Below are positions 34,453 through 45,475 of a stretch of DNA of 64,000 nucleotides, piece by piece (positions within the stretch are counted from its first letter, which is position 1; every line of letters begins with the position of its first letter). Source of the DNA: Triglochin maritima (lineage: Eukaryota; Streptophyta; Magnoliopsida; Alismatales; Juncaginaceae); the NCBI GenBank assembly GCA_963682175.1, contig OY821779.1:446501-510500 (forward strand), given 5' to 3'. Below the pieces are notes generated by a model, which saw only the letters and a program-made list of their open reading frames with translations, was not told where the DNA came from and did no database searches. The position numbers were made by a program, and so were the translations under genes.

Positions 34453-37400
34453 TTTTTGTGCAGGAGATCTCGCTCGCCGGGACTCGGTTCCAGAGCTGTT
34501 TGAGGGAGATCCGGAACCGGGCTCGGGAGGTCGTTGACGACGAGAGGGGGATTTTTATTAAGAAGGAGGATTGGGGGAGGTTGCGTTTGCACATCGCGTC
34601 CTTTAATAACTTCCCCACTGCTGCTGGATTGGCTTCTTCCGCTGCCGGTTTCGCTTGTCTCGGTATTCATCATCGAGTTTCTTTTCTTCTAATTAATCAC
34701 TAATGTGGTAGGGTAGATGGATGCTACTGTTACCATTGAGCCTTGCCTAGACTAATTACGGAGAGAAAATGTAGGTTTTGGGGTAATAGTGAATTAGATC
34801 TTAAAACGTGCTGTTTTTTATTTTCTGTTTTCGTGTTCGACCTTGTTGTTTGTAATGTGATATGTAACGAGACTTGGGCATTGGGTCGGGTGTCGTGTGG
34901 ACGGATTTTGGAAAGGAACTTTTTATGTTGACATAAATATGACGCTGAATAAAGTTTAGGCATTACTTTGCGCTTGCACCCACACCTTTTTTATTGTTTA
35001 ATGGTGATTTCGTTTTGTATTTGCAGTTTTCTCCCTTGCGAAACTAATGAACCTCAAGGAAGGATATAGCGAACTTTCAGCTATTGCAAGGTTGGACCTT
35101 CACGCTGTGCGTGCTTTGTGGTTTCACAATGCACTTCTCATACGTTTGTGGTTTGTTTTTGAATTCCTTGAGAAATTTGTTGGACTGATCATCATATAAT
35201 CATCCACTTGACTTTCCTGGGACTTTCGCATCTTTTTAAATATCAGCTCTTCTAAGCCATTGATTGATTTCTTATATATATTACTACCATGCTTGAATTT
35301 AGATGTAAAAATAACTTTGGAAAAGTCTGAACTTTTATCACTGCTCTGTTTGACCCTTGCATTCTTTATTGAGGTTTTCTGATGCTCAACTTTTGTCATC
35401 TCTGTGAGGGACAATGTACACATTAAAATATTTTATCACTTATACAATCCCTGTGATGCTAAGCTGGTTGCTTGGGGGTTCTCAATATTTTCTTTGCCCC
35501 TTCCTCTAGGTACTTATCTTCTTGTTGTTTGAGATCGTAGACCCTATAACATGTTCTGAATTATCTCCTTTCGTTGCTCTGGTCTTGCAATATTTTACTG
35601 TCATGTCCGTAAGCACAAACAAAAGAATACAAACAGTTGGGCTGAAGTTTTTTAGAGGAATCAAAGTAGCTCCATAGAAAAATTAACGTGGTGTAGCTAA
35701 CATCCTAAGACTTAAGAGGTGTTCATGTTTTTTTCTTGCAGCGTGTCTCTTTGAGGTTAGTAAGTAGACATGAACATTTGGGGCCTACTTTCCTTAGAAA
35801 AAACGGTATGTAGTTAAGACTTAACTGGACGTCTTTTTGCATGTACATTTTCCGTTGGTAGACATCACACTCCCAATACCATAAGTGATGCCTTCCAGTA
35901 TATTCTTGGAGATCCCAATCTCATGTTTTTCTTTCTTTCATACATATTCATCACATTCCCACTGTAGGGCTGGTTAATATTGTTCAGCAATATTTAATTT
36001 GCTTCTCAGTATAATAATAGCATTCATCTATGTTTAAAAATCTAATATCATTGAGCTCATAATCACAGGCAAGGATCAGGCAGTGCTTGTCGTAGTTTAT
36101 TTGGTGGATTTGTGAAGTGGAACATGGGGAATGTGAGATGTAGCTTTTGAATTTTGTTTCTCCAGCACTGGCATATATCAGAACCTTCGAAGCCTTGCAG
36201 TTTTTCACTTTGACTTGTTTTACCCTTCTTCTCAGGATATAAATGGAACCGACAGTTTAGCGACTCAGCTTTCAGATGAAAAACACTGGGATGACCTGGT
36301 CGTAGTCATAGCTGTGGTATGCCTCCATATTTGTGTATCTACTTTTACCTTATGAAGATTGTGTATCTACTTATTACCCTATGACCTAGTGTGTAATCTA
36401 GTTAAGATTTTTAACCATCACCTCCCCAGAGTAAATAAGGTGCAACATTATATGATTGATCACAAGGTTGTAGCTTTGGAATTGAAATTTCAATGCACGG
36501 TCATTTCCATGTTAGACTACATTTGGAAGTTTACTTCTCTGTGTTTTTTGTAAAAAAACATGGATTTTACTGATTGCACTTATTTGAATGGTTCAAAAAA
36601 TTAGACTACGAAGCCTCAGAAATCACATGTATTGATACTCGGTCCCGGTTTTAGAGCCGTGTGATGGGTGACTATCCAGCACGGTTCGGAGAGCAATCTT
36701 TGTAAAGCTTGACGTTGTAGCACTGAATGAGCAAAAGCATCTTAAAAATCCCCTTGTTTTAACTAGTATTGAACAACAAAATTGTTACCAATTTAGATTT
36801 GTAAGGTTGGCTGGTGTATATGGTTATCTCCGCTATATTTCAAATTTTGAATTGATTTTTATGATCACAGTATGACAGAATACAGAATACAAATTAGAGT
36901 ATTAGACACGGAGGGTCAATAAATATTACATCTCTAGTTGGCTCTTCGCGATGGTATTTTCTTTTTTCAAATACTACTAGCTAATAACAGCAGTTGTTTG
37001 CTACATATTGTAATTGAAACATTTTTTTCACTGTACTAGGCTGTTACTTAGCATCCTTCATTCTTTGAACCCAGGTGAGTGCACGGCAGAAGGATACAAG
37101 CAGCACTGCAGGTATGCATGATAGTGTTGAAACAAGCGCACTTATACATCATAGAGCCAAGGTACAACTCATACTAGGCTCTAAAAAACACTTCAGAGCT
37201 ATACTCACATTGCTCCTTAGTTATTCTGCATGCTTTAATTTGCAATGCCATGACTTTGAAACTAATTTTAATATGCTTATTTTATTGCACTTTATACTGA
37301 TAGGTGGTAGTCCCTAAGCGTATACTGCAAATGGAAGAAGCGATACAAAATCAGGATTTTTCATCTTTTGCAAAGCTGGCATGTGCTGACAGCAACCAAT

Positions 37401-38727
37401 TCCATGCCGTCTGTCTTGACACTGTCCCTCCTATATTCTACATGAATGATACATCTCACAGGCATGCTATTCTTGTTGAGATGCCTTATTGTTGACAATT
37501 ACTTCAGTTTTTTTAAACATGTTCATGTCATTAATTATTATATTTCCTGAATATGTATGATGTACACAACCTAACTTTTTCAATCGAACTTGCTATTACA
37601 CAAATTTAATTTGAGGTACCAACATCATCCATCCTATTGATCTCAAATCTTAACTACATGATACTCCAATGAGTTGTGGACTTGAATCCTGGGGTATCAC
37701 GTATGAGGATATCTTACATAGTGAGGTGGGGGGAATCATTTATGTGTAATGGTTCGGTTTCTATTCCATAAGTGCATAAAGATTACGTGTATATTTGTGT
37801 TTCACGTTGCGTATTCTAAAATTATTATCCTGCAGGATCATCAACTTCATGGAAAGATGGAATCGAAGCGAAGAAACACCTCAGGTATTTCCTGATTATT
37901 AGATCTTGTTCCCTATTTAAATGATAGTAGCTTTGATGATAAAGTTGGAAAGATCATAAAATTTGCCTCAATTATGGATGATGTTGTTACAAAGAAGACC
38001 TATGGAGGTACCTATAAGAAGAGGGGTATTGAATCGGATTAAAGACATAAAAAGAGGAAGAAGCAGACCACGATTGACTTGGGAGGAAACGGTCAAAAGA
38101 GATTTTAAAGATTGGAATATTCCTCGAGAATTTGCATTGGATAGAAACACGTGGAAGAGGCGATTCACGTGCCTGAACCGTGACTCCTTAGAGTTTCATT
38201 TCTAGCCTATCCCAACTAGTTGGGGATAGAAGGCTTCGTTGTTGTTGTTGTTGTACATTCTGTTGCCACTTTAACTTTGACTTTGCAATGGTTTCCATGG
38301 CAGGTTGCATATACGTTTGATGCAGGTCCAAATGCAGTTCTAATTGCACCCAACCGTAAAGGTGCTACCTCTTTGCTTCAAAGGCTGATGTTTTACTTCC
38401 CTCCACCATCAGACATGGATTTGTCAAGGCAAGATTTGCTAAACTCCTCTCCTAGAACAACTTTACTTTTCTTTGCATTATTGTCATTTATTTTCTTTAT
38501 GCAGCTATTTTCTGGGGGATACAACCCTACTAGAAGAAGCTGGATTGCAATCAAAGAAAGATGTGGAAGCATTACCGGCACCACCTGAAACTAAAGATAG
38601 CAATGTTCAGAAATATGCTGGCGATGTTAGCTATTTCATCTGCACTAGGCCTGGGAGGGGACCAGTGTTGCTCACCGACGAAGACCAGTCTCTCCTCCAT
38701 CCTGAAACTGGGATGCTCAAGTGTTGA
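34152..38727 (+). CDS. MVD: Mevalonate diphosphate decarboxylase
   Basis: Ten exons: 34152-34370, 34464-34662, 35027-35090, 36069-36132, 36236-36316, 37075-37161, 37304-37461, 37836-37884, 38304-38428, 38505-38727. They give 422 residues. The enzyme makes isopentenyl diphosphate from mevalonate diphosphate with ATP, the last step of the cytosolic/peroxisomal mevalonate pathway. GHMP-kinase-type motifs are clear: [15 protein letters not shown] near the N-terminus, the phosphate loop [17 protein letters not shown], and [17 protein letters not shown] with the catalytic-region serines. SVTLDPSHL resembles the PTS2-like nonapeptide reported for plant MVD. Oddities: intron 1 is in frame and carries a GAT repeat; the donors after exons 7 and 9 are GC; introns contain a group II fossil and a LINE tail. 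Confidence 0.95.
34371..34463 (+). repeat. MVD intron 1 with (GAT)n microsatellite, stop-free and in frame
   Basis: Starts GTAGTACG and ends TTTTTGTGCAG. It is 93 bp (31 codons) with no stop in the MVD frame. A GAT repeat of about 12 units fills 34417-34452 and would encode poly-Asp. Splicing it joins NGK to EISLAG, which matches the family, so it is treated as an intron. Confidence 0.8.
36654..36687 (+). other. Group II intron domain V fossil in MVD intron 5
   Basis: A 34-base hairpin runs from GAGCCGTG to CACGGTTC with inner stem GGGT/ATCC. This is the size and form of group II intron domain V, including the AGC triad at its start. Flanking bases (about 36600-36740) also look unlike the surrounding AT-rich intron. 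It probably marks a small insert of organellar (mitochondrial more likely) DNA. The donor intron was not identified. Confidence 0.68.
37950..38256 (+). mobile_element. 3' tail of an RTE-type LINE in MVD intron 8
   Basis: A frame to a stop at 38205 reads ...[19 protein letters not shown]..., the C-terminal region typical of plant RTE-clade LINEs. It is followed by CTATCCCAACTAGTTGGGGAT, then a (TTG)n tail at about 38236-38254. The 5' end is truncated, as usual for LINE insertions. The left boundary is approximate. Confidence 0.75.
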
Positions 38728-39632
38728 ACTGGAATACCAAATTTCCCCTGCATCTGTTAGTCTACTCTTTTCCACGCGGTTTGTTTTAATTCAATGGTTC
38801 ACTTGAGCAATTGATTGGCTTGAATATTATTTCCCCCAAGTGAACATTATGAGAGACAATTGCTTCCCCGGTGATGAGGGGCTGTCGTTTATTTAAACAG
38901 TAGTGCAGACATTGAGCCTTTTGTAATCATTTTATCAATCTCAGTTCTTGGGTATCCTACTCCAGCAGCTAGTTCTTCGACTTTGAGGTATTCCCACTTT
39001 TTGTATGGTTATTCTAATGAACCTCCGGAAAGTATAGACAATGAATGAGTACTTAGGCGGATTCATTTTTTCTTTTCCCCTTTTCTCGCGTAAGGACCAA
39101 AATTAGTCGGCTCAATTCAAGAGTTTAAACCACTATTGAGTCGTATAAGGTCCGGAGTAGAGTTAAAAACATCTTTTAAGTGATAGTGCCGACTCACCAC
39201 CACACTCCGTTCCCTGTGTGCACACCTTGCTACTTCAACTGTCAGTTTTGCTGTTAAGACTGAATAAGCAATCTTTAACGGCTAGCGCAGCTGAAAATGA
39301 GGAGTTCACGAATTCGATCATTAAACAGAGAAAAGACAAGGTCAAAAAATGATGCAGCTTTCAAATCACGACTAAGGTTTATCAACACTCAGGATAACAG
39401 ATAAGGTTATAAATTTACAAAGACATCACTACGACAAGTAGAATAAAAATAATTAGAGAACACTCATCTCACTGTTTTTCATCCATCAGCCCACGTCTCC
39501 CCTTCAACAGTAGACTTTTTTTTCTACTTCGGAGGGAAATATCAAAGAAAATACAAAATCTATAGTGGCACGAAACTCCCTAGTTGTTGCGAGGTTCTCG
39601 GATGGCAATTGGCTACACTATGTGTTATGTAC
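38728..39632. other. Convergent intergenic region between MVD and UBP24
   Basis: Holds the 3' untranslated regions of two tail-to-tail genes. No further gene seen. Confidence 0.6.
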
Positions 39633-42600
39633 CTACATCTGTCTGTAGAAAAGTACATACGCTTGCTCTTGCAAAACCTTGTTTGGCGTGACGTGGCTGA
39701 CAGAAGCATCGTCGTATCTTAACCATATCCCATCAGAATATCTAGCATCAGCCGTGTAATGCCCCTTCGATGGATCTCTTCCATGATGCGTTACTGTGGC
39801 AACAAGCTCATACTTCCGACCCTGAAAAACATCACCAGAGTCAGCATGTTGATGACACTACTCCAAGCGATAAGTCCATAATTGCCTTGAAGGTAGACAG
39901 CATAAGACAGGTATATGTGCTTAAGTGAAAATTAGAGGAAACTGGACAAAGGTTCACAATGGTATTACCTCTGAGGAAGGTGAAACAAGTAATTCCCGAC
40001 CAAGGATCAATTGGAGTGGAAAGTGAACAGGTTTGTGCAGTTTGGTACTCCCATTGCTTCCGTAACTGAACCTCATCAGATGCAGTATCAATATCTTAGA
40101 GATTTTTTGTATCTTAATAGACTTGCTTGCGCTCACGGCAACTGACTGCAGTAAAAAATAATTCAGTGTTAGGAAACTTTTGGTTGGAAAAAAATTGTCA
40201 CTTCCAATGCCCTGCAACCTTTTCTCCCATCCAGTAATTTTAGAGGATGCTCATAACTTATTTAAGTCAAAATTTCAACAATAACCATAGCTTAAAATAG
40301 TCATTCGTATAATTAACCTATTTTTCTTAACATAGAACACATCTAATTAAATTTGATCCTACAAGACTAGAAAGCTCCGTTGACTAGAAAACTTACTCGG
40401 CCAAAAAACAGTTGCTACTTTCCACAGATAAAAAGACGTACCTCCCCAGATGGTGCCTTGTATCCTTCAAGTGTTTCATGTGCAGAGAAAAGGTGTAATG
40501 CATCTTCAATAGAGTGAACCGCATCAGGAAATATATCAAGATGAAGCAAGAGGAAAGGCTGAACCGTTGCTGAAGCCTTATTACCTATAACAAACGGCAC
40601 AATCAGCTTCCAAGCTAATTTGCATCAGGTTGCTAAGATGCCAATTTTATTAAGGAAAATTGTTTTTTATCATTTATGAAACAAAATCGTTTACCTCTTG
40701 CTTTCACAACACTTCTTAGTTGCCCCCCAAAAATATCACTTAATTCCGAAGGGACAAAGCTCTGAGTTCTAGTTATCGCAGATTTATTTTTAGGACCAAC
40801 TGTCTCCCAACCATCATCATCTTCTGCTGATGAAAACATAGTTGCAGTCCCATTTGTGCTAGACAGATGACCTTCAAGCTTCAGCAATTCGTCGTGCATT
40901 TGGTCCATTACAAAACTCAGGAACTCCTGAGCGTCTTCTTGTCTGCAGAAGAGACAAATCCGTCCAAAATATCAATAAGGAATCAATGACCAATCAATAA
41001 GGTAGTAGGGTGTAAAAAATTGTCAGCAAACATACCCACCAGACATGACCATTTACAAATAACTGCTCCTGGTTAACTTGTTGATTTCGTAAGTTAGTTT
41101 AAATACCATCTGAAATCAGGTGTGAGTTTCTACAATCAACGATTAATTGGGAATTGGATGTAGTTCATACTAACATTTTTGTTTAATTACTTAAACGAAC
41201 TTCTTATAAAGTAATATATTGCTACAGACATCAAATAGACAAAATCATAGTAGCAATTCTTGACAGGCACATTTGCTTAGGAAAGGACAAAATCATATAT
41301 TACTTCTTATAAAGTAATATACCCAGCATCACAACTCAACGAACATGTTTAGCACATTTGCTTAGGAAAGGACTACATCAATCATTACCTGATGATTATT
41401 TTAGACTGCGAAGCAATCAATACTTTAGAACCAAAATATACTACACATCTTGCTCCATTACCATATATAATAATTTTAGCATAGAAACAAAGATCAGAAT
41501 CCTGTTATTTAATTTGTGAGGGAAAAGAAAATGTGCAGGAAAAAATCCAACTACTTATGACGCAATGAAAACCCAGGACGGAAATGACTAAATATAAGGG
41601 GTTTTAAATTGATACCCTCCCACAACAATCATATTTACATAATACACCTTACTTTTCAGATTTACTTCAGTGCCCTCATGAAGTTTTTGATTTACCATAT
41701 ATCTTCTCTTAGATAAGAAACATTGTTTTAGAGGACAAAGGAGAAGTAAAACTACAATGTAAGTCCAAAAGAGGGGAAATTGACAAAATTCAGTTTTTTC
41801 TGAGGGTTTCCAATAAAAGAAAGAGAAAACAAGGCATCTTTCCTCCATAGCATGCACTGTGATAATAGCAAAGGAAGTTGCATAGCTATTAGGAACTGGG
41901 GGCATAGATAAGATGTGGAACAAACCTTGGTCTTCCTGAAATACTGGCAGGGACATCAGGGGTAAACTTTTGTAAGACAGCTTCGAACATGACAGGGCTA
42001 AAAGGTGTGCCAGTCTTTAACTGGGCATTCTTCTTTGAGCTGGAGCTTGGATTGTCAGGCATAAGGAAACCGGAGATGAACTGAGCAAATGCATTTATTG
42101 TTGGATAACCAGTCTACAACATAAAAAAAAAACAGTAAGCAAACTGCAAAAAGTGAAGCACTTGAATGCAGTATGGCACCAAATGATAGATAGAGAAACC
42201 TTAGGAACATTGTGACTCCCAAGCTTTTGTAGCAATGCAACAAACGGGGGACAGGAAAGAAGTGCTTGCAGTGTGGCATTAAGGAAGCACAAATTTCCAG
42301 AGTTGATCAACCCTCGTGGTAGTAAAGACTTAACAACTTCTACCTCACAACTCAATGAGTTCTGAACATTCTTCTTCTGAAAATCCCCCAACTCCACAAC
42401 ATCCACGGGATTACTAAGATTGATCTCATTTTCAAGTGAAGTTTTTGTTGGTAAAGAGGTTACATCTTTTGTGCTGCTTTGCCCAGCACTCTCTGTTTTA
42501 CGTACCAGCCCAGTACTAACAGAAGCTGCCCTGGAGGATCCATTTGCCATTCCATTTGCAGCAAATTCATTGCGGACAGGATAGCAATTTCTCATAGTTC

Positions 42601-43757
42601 CATTGGAACGTGCAACTGGATCTTTTTTAGATTCATTGTTTTTTCTTATGGGCCCGCTGGTAGTGGTGATAAGACTAGACGAGCAACTGCTTTCTGTTCC
42701 CAGAGAGCCATTAGGCTTTGGCTTACTTACCAAAGCATTGACAGAGGATGCAGAATGAAAATCTAAAGAGCCAAACTGCAGGCACAGCTTTTCCGGTGGT
42801 GGCGGTGGTGGTTTCTTACTTTCAACTGACAGACTCAGAATTTTCTTGATTTCCTCTTCAGTAAAAGATCCAAATAGCACAAGCTGCTTGAACAAATTCA
42901 AGGAACATGAACTGGTGAGATGGTGACTGTAAATAGGGAAACTAAAAAATCACAGTTTCAAAATTCAAATGAAAAGAAAGAAGGATTTGCCACTCAGTTG
43001 GTAAAGAAGACAATAAAAACACTAGGAAACCCATTTTTTGAATTTTATAACTTTGTATCAGAGCACTTGAAGAACAGTCGGTTGAATGTCAAAAAACATA
43101 GACCAGACAACCAGGGTGTACATTAGCATGCGATCCAAACATTAAAGGCCGTCAACAGTATCCACTTAAAACACCAAACCAGGTAACAATATAATAATTA
43201 AAACTAGGATCAAACGCAAGAACGTATCAACGACCACCAACTACATCAATCATGTGTCATCAACCAAATGATAAATAACAAGAAGACCACTTCAGTTCAC
43301 CCATTATGACAAAAAAAACTAGCCAATCCCCAATTAAGAATGCAGAATTCCAAGTAATGAGATCACTAAGCTACAATAATATGTTGAGATAAGACAACAA
43401 AGTCGAGAGTGTCTCCAGAAACATTGCTCTTCTATTATTATTTTTCCAAATCCTCTCAATAAAAACGAAATCTGGAGTGTTGTAAGAGAAGACAGACACT
43501 TTTGCAAACTCCTTCGACCATTGGTCCGACATCAAACAAACGAGCAATTCGTTCAAACAAACCGAACCACATCAGCACAAAACCCTAAAAACCTCCAGCC
43601 TTTATTTGTTCGTATCCCAAACAAAATGCCACACTCGCCTCCAAAAACCCTAATAAAAATCGAAACGATTCCCATCGGAAGAAAAAAACCCAACTCCAAA
43701 ACCCTATTTCGGGAAAGATGGAAATTTGGGTACCTTTGGGGAGTTGTTATCGGTCAT
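39633..43757 (-). CDS. UBP24: Ubiquitin carboxyl-terminal hydrolase 24 (UBP24)
   Basis: Seven exons on the minus strand: 43757-43734, 42883-42200, 42113-41926, 40942-40695, 40584-40442, 40145-39969, 39821-39633. They give 550 residues, the usual length for plant UBP24. It is a USP-family cysteine protease that removes ubiquitin from proteins. The catalytic Cys box is RGLINSGNLCFLNATLQAL (Cys near residue 207). The QEDAQEF motif follows in exon 4. The His box is THHGRDPSKGHYTADARY with the Asp/Asn-type WLRYDDASV after it. The N-terminal third is low complexity, with a proline run after the family's LVLFGSFTEEE motif. Exon 1 codes for only eight residues (MTDNNSPK). The exon 1-2 join was placed at CAG before CTTGTGC; a site one codon earlier is also possible. 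Confidence 0.94.
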
Positions 43758-45475
43758 GTCGGCGTGGGAGTAGAGGACTAGAGGAAGACGAGAGTGATGG
43801 AACAAGTAAGTACAGAAGAGATTGCGGCGGCGGCGGAGATGGAACTAAAAATCGAACAACAAAAAAAGACATCAATCAATCGATTCGATCCATGTCTTGT
43901 GTTTTTGTTCGGAGAGAGAACAAATTTATGGGCTTTATTTATTTATATATATATTGTAGAGTAGAGTAGAGTAGAGGCCGCATGTTTTGCGTACTCGTCC
44001 CTACTCTTTCCTCTAATTCCTTTACTCCCTCAGTTTGTTTCTTTGTTTGTTAGGGCTTAATTGTTTTTTTATCTTTTAATTTTAACAATTTCAAAGTCTC
44101 CAACCGTAATCCCCAAATAATTTGCTCTGTTGATAATTTTAGTTACTATTATTTAGGTCTTTTGTGTAAAAAGTACGTTTTTTGAATTTATATAATCGAT
44201 TATTATGTTTCTTTAATTGTATCCTTGCCGAGATGACATAAATTCTCAAAACTTGTACGAAAGTAGTTTTTTCTTCTTCTTCTGAATAATTCTTTATTAG
44301 ATTCGAGGTTCCTATCAATCTGGTGAGAAAATTGAAAATTTCATGGGTAATTGTGACCACTTCCATCTGCAAATCAACCTTCTATTAGAAAACGCGTTTT
44401 ATTCATAATTGAAAAGGTTTGAGATTTTATTTACCTGTCGCAAAAAAACTCTGTCTATTCATCGGTGGGCTGAACTTGATGTAACCTAAAACACCATCTG
44501 GGCCTGAACTAGATGCGCACATTACATATATAATACATGATACAAACCACCAAGTGAAGTGTCGCGGGAATTTCCGTTTAATTCGGTATTTAGATTACCA
44601 CCTCTAGCAGTCATTAGAAGCTTAACTCAATTATCTCGTGATAACTTGCTATAAGTTTATTACAACTTTTTGTTAGCAGAGAGAAATCCCAGAAAAGGCA
44701 CATAAATGTACCAACTTTCTGTTGGCGACATGAACTGGCAGTCTACATAAAAATGTTGTAGCTTGATTATTATTATTTATTATTTTATACTGCAAATAAG
44801 ACAATCTTTCAGTTCTTCTCTCAAGTCACAATTGTTGAAATACTTGGGATGTAAACTTCAAGGGTCCAGTCAAGGCTCTTTGGATGTTGTCACCTAATCT
44901 GTTTCTTGTTAGGCATCTCTGACCAAAACACTGTTATGATAATTGAGCAAAACAACAAATGCCATGAAAGATTTCGTGCAAGTATGGTCTATCTTTCTAT
45001 AATTGCATCATCATCTGCGTGGTCATAATTGTTTTTGCATTCTAATCTTCCCACCATCATATTTAGTTTTTCATTTATGCAAAACATCAATCTTTCCCGA
45101 CACATTTGAATTAGTTTTTGTTTGCACAATTCCTTAGTTCCTGTTAAACTCTACAAGCACCAGTCAAGCAAAATTACTAATTAAAACTAATTACACTACA
45201 TAACATATTAATTTCATCAAACTAAAGTTCTCAGTACAGACCAAAGAGACACATACTACACGCTAAGGATGCACACGACATTAGTAATTTAGTACATAAC
45301 ATAAACCAATCATTAGAAGAACTATGAAATCACTCATTCACTCCAACTTCTGAATCACTCTAGATGCTAAAATATCAGTCCTTAATTAGAGCCAACATCA
45401 CTCCTTGATAACATTAATAGTTTGCTATTTTAGAAGCCATGCTTAAACTTAAACACTTGGTATACCATCATAAAA
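43758..45475. other. Intergenic, UBP24 upstream and calmodulin-binding gene downstream flank
   Basis: No coding exon, RNA gene or element boundary recognised. The GAGTAGAGTAGAGTAGAG tract at about 43957-43975 is a short 5-bp tandem repeat. Confidence 0.55.

Noticed and set aside
34371..34463. Poly-Asp insertion as a normal part of MVD protein
   Set aside because: It has perfect GT...CAG ends, and its removal restores the conserved NGK-EISLAG join, so the default call is an intron.
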